Source: Nothopassalora personata (lineage: Eukaryota > Ascomycota > Dothideomycetes > Mycosphaerellales > Mycosphaerellaceae). Taken from it: a DNA stretch of 64,000 nucleotides. The notes under the pieces were generated by a model. The model saw nothing but the letters and a program-made list of their open reading frames with translations, did not search any database and was not told the origin of the DNA. Location: NCBI GenBank assembly GCA_033816765.1, contig CM066292.1:5580001-5644000 (forward strand). Reading direction: 5' to 3'. Made by a program: the position numbers and the translations under genes. This document shows positions 35,868-45,429 of this stretch, piece by piece (position 1 is the stretch's first letter; every line of letters begins with the position of its first letter).

Positions 35868-36085
35868 TGTCACGATCCAAGCGTGCACCTGGGCAGCAGC
35901 TCAAAACAAGACTGAGTCAACGGTTGCCAAGACTCACGTGACTTTGATTAGTCACCGGCAAACTCTTCAATTCTCAAACATCTCAATTTTACATAGACAC
36001 ATGCAATACACAACTCGCTTTTGTCACCTCCTTTCATATGAGCCTATACACCAATAATTACGCAGACAGCCGTCACAACGTGATA
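35868..36085 (+). repeat. Young Copia 5' LTR
   Basis: 218 bp starting TGTCACGATCC and ending CGTGATA. The terminal inverted repeat is TGTCACG against CGTGATA, so the 3' end is TA instead of the usual CA, in both LTRs. Confidence 0.93.
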
Positions 36086-36099
36086 GTTATGAGCCCGAC
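36086..36099 (+). other. Primer-binding site, half-tRNA type (initiator tRNA-Met)
   Basis: GTTATGAGCCCGAC directly follows the 5' LTR. GGTTATGAGCCC is complementary to the anticodon stem-loop region of eukaryotic initiator tRNA-Met (which reads GGGCTCATAACC). Drosophila copia and yeast Ty5 are known to prime from such an internal tRNA-Met fragment. Seen: the sequence; inferred: its use as primer site. Confidence 0.75.
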
Positions 36100-36366
36100 A
36101 AGCACTCACTAACATTCGCTACACACACAGGAAGCAACGAGTGAGGAACAAGGGACCCAGGTACCCCCGGAGCAGAGTTTGCATCGTCACCAAAAACACA
36201 CCAGACTACTGCACAGCAGTGCAGCGGTACGGTACAAAAAAAAACAGCACCAAAAGAAGGACTACTGCACAACAGTGCAGCGGTACGGTGCACCCCACGG
36301 ACCAGTGAACCTACAGGAACTTTCACTGGGCCCAATCACAATTAGCAAAGGTCACCATCAGCAGTC

Positions 36367-39300
36367 ATGGCCACTACCGAGACACCCGGCACAATCGCTG
36401 GAACGCCATACGGCACAGTGGTACTCAAGAGTCATGACCAATGGGACAAATTCGATCGTCAGCTTGAGCTCTACGCAGAGTCTCTCAATGTCTGGAAGTA
36501 TCTGGATCCTCACCAATACGTAACCGAGCCAACAGAGCCGGTCCACTTAACTTTTGAGGAAATCCAATCACAGTACACTTCAGCAGAGGCCACAACAGCA
36601 AACAGAGAGCTCATCAAGTTACAGCAAACAGACGCAGACCGCAGGCAACGGATGTATGACATCTTTGCTACTGCCAGGTCCAAGCTCATCACCTACCTCA
36701 TTCGAACAACAACAGAGCTAGGCCAAGAACTGATGCATGGGAAGACCACTCTCAGATCCAAGTACCAGGCCCTCAAAGACCAGTACGGCCCTGACGACCT
36801 CTTACGTAAGCGGCAGCTCACACTTGAGCTGTCCAGGCTACAAAAGGCCAGCGCTCGCAGGATCGACGACTGGTGCTCAGACTGGCTGGTACTTCAGACT
36901 AAGATGGTCAAGTGCAAACACGCAGAGTACGAGGATCTCAACAGACACTTCCTCCTCGCCATTCAAAGACAGGCCCCTGCCTACGGCGCCTCTCTGTACA
37001 ACGAGTGGAAGCGTGACAACATGAGCTTGCAAAAGCTCACTGAACGATACCTGGAGTGGATACGCGACACCGCTCCAGCGACAACCAACGGACGGTCAGT
37101 CTTCGCGACCCTGTCCGGAGAGCCCTCAGCAGAGGATGACGCGACGGCACCAGCAGAGGGTGCTGGTCAAAAAGAAGGAAACAACACTCGTGGCAGCAGC
37201 CGCAGTGAAAACAACACACGCGGCAGCAGCCGTAGTGAAAACAACAAGACCCGTGGCAACAACCACGCCGAAAGAAAGGACAAGCCCAGCGGCTGCTGGA
37301 ACATCACCGGCGAGCCTCAAGACAAGTGTCACAAAAACCTCTACTCATGTGATGTGATTAACCCTAGCAAGCGCCCACCAGTTCACCAACGCACCGAGCA
37401 GTGGAAGAAATACTGGAAACACTTCATCAGCTACTGCGTAGGTGATGATGGTGAGCGACTGCTTCGAGTGCTAAATCGCAATGGACGCAAAGACGAAGAG
37501 CGTGACACGGCCATAGCCGAAACCGAAAGCAAAAGCGCAACAGATGCGTTTGCTGGCCTCACTGTCCTTTCGAGCTCAATCAGCAAATTGAGCGCCAACT
37601 TCAGTGATTGCTGGGTGTATGACAACTGTTCAGACACTCATGTGATCAACCACCATGACCAGCAAGGGGTTAACTTCGTTGCAGAGCGCCTCACCACCTC
37701 ACAGATCCAGGCTGGAACAACAAGCTTTCCAATCACGGCATTGGGGCGTGTTCACATGACAATTGGGGGCTATCCATTCACTTTGTTGGATGTAGCCTAC
37801 TGCCCAGGTTTTCATGTGAATGTCATCTCCCATACCCGTATGGAAGCAGCCGGGCTCTGGTGGCACGGCCGCACCAATACCATGTGGCACAACGACACCA
37901 AGTTATTGGACCTGCACAGACCTACAGGTACAATTCCCTTCTTCAAGGTGGTAACACCACCACAATCACCCATTGTCTACCAGTGGCCCACAACCGATGG
38001 CCTGGTACTGCCTAAGGTGACTGAGAAGGTGCGCAATGCACACTTCATCAGCACCATTGGCAGGGGTGATATCAACAACCAAACAGCAATGCAGCCTGAC
38101 AGGGTGTGGGACCCAAGCAAGGACCGGGTTATGCGGGTGAAGGACGTACTCTTCGATGAGACCACGTTCTACGACCCATCTGTATTGACCGCCGGCTACA
38201 CCACTCCCATTGAAAACATAGCAACAGCAGAACCGGCTGAAGAGCCTGAACAATACTACGACCTGTATGTCGCTCACCACGAGCAAGACACAGCACAGGC
38301 CGAGGGGGTGGATCAACAGGCCCATCACCCTCGAAAACACCAATACCTCCTTGGACAAGAGCCACACTGGCCTGAACACCAAGGGGTAAAATTCAACCGA
38401 CGTGGCAAAGGGAACAGCAGCAGCCTCAAAAGTGACAGCAGTTTCCAGCCATCTGATTGGCCATCAGCAAATGGTGCCGCAGCAGCGGCTGGTCCTCAAG
38501 ACCAGGCCAAATCAGCAACAATCTCACCGGCCAATGAGAAGCCAGAGAACTCTGACAACATTTCAGAGACACAAGACAAAGACACACAGTCAGAAACAGA
38601 AGCAGACACTGACTACTACAACACACTTGAACAGGAAATGATGGACGCACTCACCGACGAGGATCGTGAGGAGATCACGGGCAACGACGCTCACTCTCAC
38701 TCTCACCAGCCGTACCCATTTACCTTCACACCACCAGACGCGCCAAACAACGCGCCCACACCACTCTTCCCTTTGGAGCCTGAGCTCTTCACTGAGGACT
38801 CGTCCATCAACAACAACAACAGCAACACCACGGCCTATGGCAAGAGCCAGATGAGGGGCATACGCCCAAGACCTCGTTACCCATATCACCACGAAATCCC
38901 TCGAACACGCGATTCGAGCCCACCACGACGCGTCAACACCGCCGTCACCTCTATGCACCGCGATGACCTTCCCCCAGAACCTGCCAACTACCGAGCCGCC
39001 ATGAAACACCGCTTCTCCCAACAGTGGACTGAGGCCATGGCCAAAGAATTCACCAAAGCAATCTCCACAGGCACGTTCAAATGGGTGACAGAAAAAGAGA
39101 AGGATCATGACGCTCAACAAGAGGAGGGACTTCAGCCATCACTGCCGCTGAAGTGGGTGTACAAGTACAAACTGGATGAGAATGGAATGCTCAAGAGCTT
39201 CAAGGCACGGCTGTGCGCAAGAGGAGACCTGCAAGGCACGCATTTGGACACATACGCCGCCACACTGCCAGCAAGCATGTTTCGCCTCTGCTGTGCTATG

Positions 39301-39924
39301 GCCGCGAGCTTCGACCTAGAAGCCGAGCAATTCGATGTGGTCAACGCCTTCTTGAACTCGGACTTGCCATACACCATGTATCTCCAGCCGCCACCAGGCA
39401 TCAACAGGCCATCCGATGGACACGCACTGAAATTGGTCAAAGCCCTGTATGGATTGAAGGAGTCCCCTTTGCTGTGGTACAACTCCCTCACCGACACGCT
39501 GGCCTCCCTCGGACTGGAACCCCTCTCGGACTCCTCATGCATCTACCATGATAACAAGGTCATGTTCTTCTTCTATGTGGACGACCTGGTCATGCTCTAT
39601 CACCGCAAGCACAAGACCCATGCTGCCAACATCAAGCAGCAGCTGCTTGCCAAGTATGAGATGCATGAGCTTGGCAACCTCACCTGGTTCCTTGGTATCA
39701 AAGTGACACGAGACCGGCAAAAGCGCCTGCTGTGGCTCTCTCAAGAAGACTACATTGAGAAGCTAGCCGCCAAATTCACCATATCCACTAGCGCACGCAA
39801 AACCTCCGTGCCAGTGGATCAACACCTTGACTGGACAGTCCCCAATGGCCACACACCAACCGCCATCGCGATCCTTGCGTATCAACAACGCATAGGATCC
39901 CTCAACTTCGCACACGCGGCCTGA
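36367..39924 (+). CDS. Copia gag-protease-RT polyprotein, integrase deleted
   Basis: 1185 codons from the ATG at 36367. Residues about 1-240 are gag (UBN2-like helical region with W-Y-L-D and R-KLT-Y). Around 245-300 is a low-complexity Ser-Arg-Asn repeat stretch, then a Cys/His cluster CWNITGEPQDKCH that replaces a normal CCHC knuckle. The protease motif DNCSDTHV is at 418-425. At about 549-576 (38010-38095) the sequence jumps from the post-protease linker directly to the VWDPSKDRVMRVKDVLFDE block that normally follows integrase, so the HHCC finger and D,D,E core are absent. RT follows, with FNVVNAFLNSDL-like catalytic block and YVDD at 1070-1073. The frame stops at 39922 just before R-P-D-I-A-F, by a small deletion. 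Confidence 0.9.
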   Translation: MATTETPGTIAGTPYGTVVLKSHDQWDKFDRQLELYAESLNVWKYLDPHQYVTEPTEPVHLTFEEIQSQYTSAEATTANRELIKLQQTDADRRQRMYDIFATARSKLITYLIRTTTELGQELMHGKTTLRSKYQALKDQYGPDDLLRKRQLTLELSRLQKASARRIDDWCSDWLVLQTKMVKCKHAEYEDLNRHFLLAIQRQAPAYGASLYNEWKRDNMSLQKLTERYLEWIRDTAPATTNGRSVFATLSGEPSAEDDATAPAEGAGQKEGNNTRGSSRSENNTRGSSRSENNKTRGNNHAERKDKPSGCWNITGEPQDKCHKNLYSCDVINPSKRPPVHQRTEQWKKYWKHFISYCVGDDGERLLRVLNRNGRKDEERDTAIAETESKSATDAFAGLTVLSSSISKLSANFSDCWVYDNCSDTHVINHHDQQGVNFVAERLTTSQIQAGTTSFPITALGRVHMTIGGYPFTLLDVAYCPGFHVNVISHTRMEAAGLWWHGRTNTMWHNDTKLLDLHRPTGTIPFFKVVTPPQSPIVYQWPTTDGLVLPKVTEKVRNAHFISTIGRGDINNQTAMQPDRVWDPSKDRVMRVKDVLFDETTFYDPSVLTAGYTTPIENIATAEPAEEPEQYYDLYVAHHEQDTAQAEGVDQQAHHPRKHQYLLGQEPHWPEHQGVKFNRRGKGNSSSLKSDSSFQPSDWPSANGAAAAAGPQDQAKSATISPANEKPENSDNISETQDKDTQSETEADTDYYNTLEQEMMDALTDEDREEITGNDAHSHSHQPYPFTFTPPDAPNNAPTPLFPLEPELFTEDSSINNNNSNTTAYGKSQMRGIRPRPRYPYHHEIPRTRDSSPPRRVNTAVTSMHRDDLPPEPANYRAAMKHRFSQQWTEAMAKEFTKAISTGTFKWVTEKEKDHDAQQEEGLQPSLPLKWVYKYKLDENGMLKSFKARLCARGDLQGTHLDTYAATLPASMFRLCCAMAASFDLEAEQFDVVNAFLNSDLPYTMYLQPPPGINRPSDGHALKLVKALYGLKESPLLWYNSLTDTLASLGLEPLSDSSCIYHDNKVMFFFYVDDLVMLYHRKHKTHAANIKQQLLAKYEMHELGNLTWFLGIKVTRDRQKRLLWLSQEDYIEKLAAKFTISTSARKTSVPVDQHLDWTVPNGHTPTAIAILAYQQRIGSLNFAHAA

Positions 39925-40639
39925 CATCGCCTTTTCCTTGTCCATGCTGTCGCAATATCTGACCAAGCCGACTGAGACACATCTCAAGCTTGCTGATCAG
40001 TGCTTGCGATATCTGCTGGAGACCAAAACCCTTTGCCTTGTGTATGGCGCCAGTAAACACATCACCGGCCTACACAGTCACCCAGAACACCTGGGCAACA
40101 ACCATGAGTTCTTTGGAGCCTCAGACGCCTCCTACGGTATGAACACCGATAGGACCAGCTCCACCGGATGGATCTTCATGTTGTTTGGGGGACCAGTGGA
40201 TTACAAAGCATCCAAACAGGTCACTGTCACCAAGTCCTCAACAGAGGCTGAGCTACTAGGGCTATCACAAGCCGCCTCAGAGCTCATACAATGGGAGCGT
40301 GTTTTTGCTGAATTACACCTTCAGTTCAATCAACGCACCCACCTTTACTGCGATAACACGCAGACCATCCGCCTCGTCAACCAACAAGGGCAAAAGCTTG
40401 ACACTAAGCTACGCCACGTTGACATCCACCACCACTGGCTCCGACAGCGAGACCAGCGAGGAGATATCGAAATCAGGTATCTCAACACCAACGACATGCC
40501 AGCAGACGGGCTTACTAAGCTGCTTCCACCGCAAAAGCACAAGCACTTTGTAAAGCTCCTTAACATGGCTGAGGAAGGCGTAGACCCACGCTCCTCATTT
40601 TCCTCCACCAGCACCTCCCACACCACCCCTGGGGGGTGA
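39917..40639 (+). pseudogene. Copia RNase H domain, frameshifted from the polyprotein
   Basis: The reading continues in another frame as RPDIAFSLSMLSQYL, then YGASDASYG-type first Asp block (FGASDASYG), STGWIF, KSSTEAELLGL (catalytic Glu), LYCDNTQTI (catalytic Asp), LRHVDIHHHWLR and the end LTKLLPPQKHKHF. There is no ATG of its own in the right place, so it would need -1/+1 frameshifting or is simply disabled. The polypurine tract GCTGAGGGGGTG lies at 40704-40715, before the 3' LTR. Confidence 0.88.
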
Positions 40640-40715
40640 TATGGTCCTCAACAAGGGTGCACGCGATCACATGCGAATCAGCTCATTCACCTACAGCGCA
40701 AGAGCTGAGGGGGTG

Positions 40716-40933
40716 TGTCACGATCCAAGCGTGCACCTGGGCAGCAGCCCAAAACAAGACTGAGTCAACGGTTGCCAAGACTCACGTGACTTTGATTAGT
40801 CACCGGCAAACTCTTCAATTCTCAAACATCTCAATTTTACATAGACACATGCAATACACAACTCGCTTTTGTCACCTCCTTTCATATGAGCCTATACACC
40901 AATAATTACGCAGACAGCCGTCACAACGTGATA
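40716..40933 (+). repeat. Young Copia 3' LTR
   Basis: 218 bp, identical to the 5' LTR except for one C/T difference. Followed by the duplicated gctac. Confidence 0.93.
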
Positions 40934-41944
40934 GCTACCGGTATCTTACTACTAACTCGTACCCGAGGCGCCTAGTACTTAACTTAACTTCTATTACTTT
41001 AGACAATTAACCCGCTTATATACGCCTTTAGCTTTACGCTTACGACGCCTATACTACCTATAGTTATACCTAGTACTACTACCTTAGCGCTTAGTACTTT
41101 TAATACGTAAGGCTAAGACTACTAGCTCTTCTCTAGTAGTAGTAATATTATAGTAGCTAATATTAGCGGACCGTAAGTAAGGCGTAAGCTTTACTAATAG
41201 GTACCGTATACGTAATGCTTTTAAGTAATTACCTAACTAGTCCTCTATAATATCTAACTTAGTCGCGAACTATCGTACTATCTAGTTATCCTTCTATTAC
41301 GTAACCTCGTACTCTAATATAATGTTAAGTACGCGATTTATAGGATTACTATATACGTTTTAAAGAACTCCTTAAAGTCCTAGTATATATACCCTACGAG
41401 GTTAAAGACGCTATAGTTAGCGTACTATTACTTACTTACCTCTCCGCTAAGGTATATAATCCTATATAGGACCTTTAACTCGTTCGTTATATATATAGTA
41501 CCTAAGAGGGCGAAGATAAGTAAGAGCTCCCTAAGGAATACCCTTACCTTCTTTATTATATCCCCTTTAAAAGGCGTCGGCTCTTTTAGACGCGATTAAG
41601 TTATATACGCTATAGTCGCGCCTCGTACTATAATATTATTATTAGTAGCTATAGAGGTAGAGGCCTAGGTTATAGTAGGGAAGTAATCTTCTTTAGCCGG
41701 TCCTCCTATAGGCTCTAAAGGCGCTACGCTTATAGCGCGTAAGATCTCTAACCGCTTAATCTCCCGCTATGTTTCCTACTCTCTAATCTTAGCTCTTAAG
41801 ACCTCTCTTCTCGTAACTAAGGCTACGTAACGCGCCTACTACTATACTTTAGGGCTTAGGGGGGACGTAGGTAAGTTCCTATTACGCGCGTTACGATTAG
41901 GCTCTATAGTATATATAGATTATAACGAGGGGAAGATTTAGAAC
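40934..41944 (-). mobile_element. Gypsy-A copy 2, gag part and leader
   Basis: Resumption of Gypsy-A after the Copia insertion. It is the reverse counterpart of 2082-3090 in copy 1. The leader next to the LTR (gttctaaag... on the minus strand, plus-strand 41920-41944) is somewhat altered by RIP and a small deletion. Confidence 0.8.
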
Positions 41945-42136
41945 TATAAGAACTATAAGGGGATATTGTACTATATAGTACGTCTATAATCTTCTAATCG
42001 TAGATAAACTAAAGCTTACCTTCTTCTATAGACGCTATACGCGTTACTTAGTCTATATATACGCGTTACGTACGGCTTACTAAGCCGGGCCTAGCTATAT
42101 ATTATATATAAGGGTTAGCTATAGGCTACTCTTATA
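41945..42136 (-). repeat. Gypsy-A copy 2, 5' LTR
   Basis: 192 bp, same length as its 3' partner at 25322-25513 and slightly shorter than the 198-199-bp LTRs of copies 1 and 3. Begins TATAAGAACTATAAGG and ends CTCTTATA in plus-strand reading. Confidence 0.9.
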
Positions 42137-42937
42137 ATAAATACCTATCTAGATAAGCTAGTCCTATCTATATTTATCCTATATAACGTGTCTAAAGCTC
42201 TAAAGAATTTATAGTATTAACTAAGATAGTTAGGTTAACTATATAGGCTAGTAATGTACTTACTAGCGCTATATATAAGGTATAGATTCTTAGTCTCTAA
42301 AAGGTATCCTAGGTACTAATTTATAAGCTTAAGGTAGACCTTATTTAGCTTAGTTATATACTATAAGAGTATAGATAAGGTAAAGGTAATATTAGGATAA
42401 GTATATATAGCTATAAAGTTAAGGGATCTAATATACTATTAGTAACTAAGTATAGATACCGCTATTAGTAGTTAACTCTCTAGGACTTACTAATCCGCGT
42501 ACTAATCTACTAGTACTATTATCTTACGTACTTTAGTAGATATACTAAATTTAGTAGCTAACTTCTTAATATAGTCCTCTTAAGATAGCTATAATAGTCT
42601 CTTTCGTCTATCTCGTATTATCTTAATACCTAGGAACTAGAATAGGTTAATAAGCTTATATATCTTATATATTGTAAGTAGCTTCTATTTAATACTAGTT
42701 ATATAGGTCTTATACTTACGGTAATAGAGAATAACTAGGTTGTCTACGAAGAAGAAAAATAAAACCTTATTATTATAGTAGATATATTTAGAGTCTAAAA
42801 GGAGACCTAGTCCTAGAGATACTAGTATATTAGTAAGGGAGTTATACTATAATAAGGGGAATTCTTTAATCTATATAGAAACTTAACTAGATTAAAGTAC
42901 GTATCTATAATAGTCGATACTAGTAGGCGGCTATAGG
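42137..42937 (-). mobile_element. Old RIP-mutated Copia relic, RT and early RNase H (fragment 2)
   Basis: Minus-strand decoding gives YNSLTNILVSLGL, YNNKVLFFFFVDNLVILYYRK (YVDD box with a changed Asp), FLGIKIIRDRRKRLL-LS-EDYIKKLA-KFSIST, NITFTLSILL-Y and FRALDTLYRINIDRTS. Every block corresponds to the intact young Copia (for example HDNKVMFFFYVDDLVMLYHRK). This relic therefore is an earlier member of the same family, killed by RIP. It joins fragment 1 (24880-25321) once Gypsy-A is removed. Confidence 0.88.
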
Positions 42938-43136
42938 TGTAAGGGTAGCCTATAGCTAACCCTTATATATAATACAGCTATACCCGGCCTAGTAAGCCGC
43001 ACGTAACGCGTATATATATACTAGGAGACGTGTATAGCGTCTATAGAAGAAGGTAAGCTTTAGTTTATCTACGATTAGAATATCGTAGGCGTACTATATA
43101 TTATAATATCCCCTTATAACCCTCGCGGTCCTTATA
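42938..43136 (+). repeat. Gypsy-A copy 3, 5' LTR
   Basis: 199 bp; keeps the canonical TGTAAGGG start. Followed by the same leader as copy 1 (GTTCTAAAGCTTCCC). Confidence 0.9.
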
Positions 43137-45167
43137 GTTCTAAAGCTTCCCCTCGTTATAATCTATATACGCTATAGAGCCCGATCGTAACGCGCGTAAC
43201 GGCGAGTCGCCTACGCCCCCCCCTAAGCCCTAGAGTATAGTAGTAGGCGCGTCGTATAGCCTTAGTTATAAGAAGAGAGGCCTTACGGGCTAAGATTAAA
43301 GAATAAGAGATATAGTAGGAGATTAAGCGGCTAGAGATCTTATACGCTATAAGCGTACCGCCTCCGGAGTAGATAGGAGGGAGGAGAGAAGATTACCTCC
43401 CTACTACTACCCCTACCTCTATCTCTATAGCTACTAACGATAATATTCTAATATAAGGCGCGGCCGTAGCGTATACGACTCGACCGCGTCTAAAATTTGA
43501 TAAGGAAGGTAAGGGTATTCCTTAGGGAGCTCTTACTTATCTTCGCCCTCTTAGGTACTATATACGCGACGGATAAATTAAAGGTCCTATATAGGATTAT
43601 ATACCTTAGCGGAGAGGCAAGTAAGCGATAGTATACTAACTATAGCGTCTTTAATCTCGTAGGGTATATATACTAGGACTTTAAGGAGTTCTATTAAAAC
43701 GTATACGGCAACCCTATAAACCGCGTACTTAACGTTATATTAGAGTACGAGGTTATAAAGTAGAAGGATAGCTAGATAGTACGATAGTTCGTAACTAAGC
43801 TAGATATTATAGAGGACTAGTTAGGTAACTACTCGGAAGCGTAACGTATACGGTACCTACTAGCGAAGCTTACGCCTCGCTTACGGTCTACTATCGTTAG
43901 CTACTATAATATCCCTACGACTAGAGAAGACCTAGTAGTCCTAGCCTCGCGTATCGAAAGCACCGAGCGCCGAGGTAGTAGCGGAGGGTACGACCGCGGG
44001 TAGTATAGGCGTCGTAAGCGTAAAGCTAAGGACGTACATAAGCGGGCCGATCGCCTAAAGTAATAGAAGTAGAGTTAAGTACTAGGCGCCTTAAGTACGA
44101 GTTAGTAGCGAGACGCCGGTAGCTCGTCTTTAACTAGCTAGAAGTTAAAAGTAGAGTACTACGGCTACGGTAGGAAGGGTTACTATAAGATAGAGTACCG
44201 AAATAGACACCTATAGAAAGACCGTAATACGTAAGCGGTTCGTAGGTTAGAAACTATCGAGGCTTTAACTAAGAAGGGTAAATAGGGAAAAGGTAGAGGA
44301 GTAGGTAAGGGTCGCTCCTAAGTCCGAGTTTCTATATAGACCCCTTAAGGTAAGTTAATACGAGTCTAGCGCGTTACTTACGAGGCGCCGTCGAGACGCG
44401 TAAGGGCTTTCGCGAGGCTACGTTTCTTCTAGATAACGGTATAGATTTAAGCTTAGTATCGTACGAGTATATACTCCGATACTAGATATAGCCTATTAGT
44501 AGTATAAAGCTTCTAAAGCTAGAGTCGTACGCGTAGGACTAGGGGCATTACTACGGCGCCTATACGGTTCGCGTGCGACTAGCTAACGATGTAGGAGTAG
44601 AGCGCGTAAGCGACGCTATCTACTATATAGCGCCTATAGGTAGGCCGTTAGTTATTTTAGGTAGACCCTAGCGGTATCGTAATCGGATAGTAAAGGCCGA
44701 TAAGGATAACTAGTAGTACTACGGTGTAGAGACGCCTACGATTTAGTAGCGTAACGTACGCGAGTTCCTTAAGGATCTCGATAGCTTAAAGTAGGTTTAT
44801 ACGATAAGTGTTCGGGTCTTTACTATAGTAGTACCTAAAGGAGAGAGCCCCTCGTAGCCTAAAGAATTTATAGACTTCCGAGATATATACGTACCTAATA
44901 AGTAGGCGAAGCGTAAGATGCCCGACGGGGTTAAGTATACGATTAATCTCGTTAAAGGAAAGAAACCCCCTTTTAAGCCGCTATACTACTAGTCCTTAAC
45001 TAAGCTAGAGGCCTTAAAGGAGTACCTTACGTAAGTAATAGAGAAGGGGTGAATTAGGCGATCCGTAAGTAAGGCGGGTGCGCCTATCCTAATTATACTA
45101 AAGAAGAATAGCACTCTTAGGCTCTATGTAGATTATAGAGGCCTAAATAAGATTATAGTAAAGAACC
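43137..45167 (+). mobile_element. Gypsy-A copy 3, gag, protease and start of RT
   Basis: Aligns with 2082-4127 of copy 1 almost without gaps, apart from a deletion of about 20 bp near 43495. Ends at the gaacc duplication (45163-45167) where Copia-2 is inserted. Confidence 0.85.
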
Positions 45168-45414
45168 TGTTAAGATGTAGCATCTTAGGGGGAGCTAACA
45201 GTTAGGTTGTGATCTAATAGCCTAAGGCATCTACGATGACTTAGCTTATCGGAAGACACCTTCTCTCCCCTTTAGCTTAGATAGACATCTAACACAATTA
45301 ACACATTGGTTCCTAATATATTGCTACATGCCCTATGGCTATTAGCTAGTTAAAGATTGATCTCTTACTCCACTCCGCTGCTAACTACGTATCCTATTAG
45401 GTCTTAACTTAATA
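45168..45414 (+). repeat. Copia-2 5' LTR
   Basis: 247 bp, starts TGTTAAGATG and ends CTTAACTTAATA (TA from CA, as expected after RIP). Confidence 0.93.
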
Positions 45415-45429
45415 GGTTATAAGCCCGGG
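45415..45429 (+). other. Copia-2 primer-binding site, half-tRNA type
   Basis: GGTTATAAGCCCGGG follows the LTR directly; apart from one TpG to TpA change it is the same initiator tRNA-Met anticodon-arm complement as in the young Copia, although the two families differ in LTR sequence. Confidence 0.7.

Larger units (their letters stand above)
35868..40933 (+). mobile_element. Young, unmutated Ty1/Copia element lacking integrase
   Basis: A 5066-bp element with two 218-bp LTRs and a 5-bp duplication gctac (35863-35867 and 40934-40938) inside Gypsy-A. The LTRs differ at one site (CAGCAGCTC versus CAGCAGCCC), so insertion is recent, and the element keeps normal CpA/TpG content although its target is saturated with RIP changes. 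It encodes gag, protease, RT and RNase H, but no integrase core can be found, and a frameshift separates RNase H from the main frame. It should be unable to transpose alone. Confidence 0.93.
25322..42136 (-). mobile_element. Gypsy-A copy 2 (minus strand), complete span with nested insertions, RIP-mutated
   Basis: Bounded by two 192-bp LTRs (25322-25513 and 41945-42136) and flanked by the exact duplication ataaa (25317-25321 and 42137-42141), so this is one original insertion. From its 5' end at right: gag about 41000-41900, pol 33637-35867 continued at 40934-41000, C-terminal pol near 27230-27567, and a 1.7-kb post-pol segment (25514-27230). Inside it lie the young Copia (35868-40933) and a Gypsy-B segment (27571-33636) that takes the place of most of the integrase. 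All genes are dead by RIP. Confidence 0.88.

Noticed and set aside
38590..39120. A 176-codon minus-strand frame
   Set aside because: Antisense shadow of the Copia linker and RT region.
42938..42942. atagg/gtacg as a RIP-altered target-site duplication of Gypsy-A copy 3
   Set aside because: The differences include changes RIP cannot make, so I do not claim a duplication.
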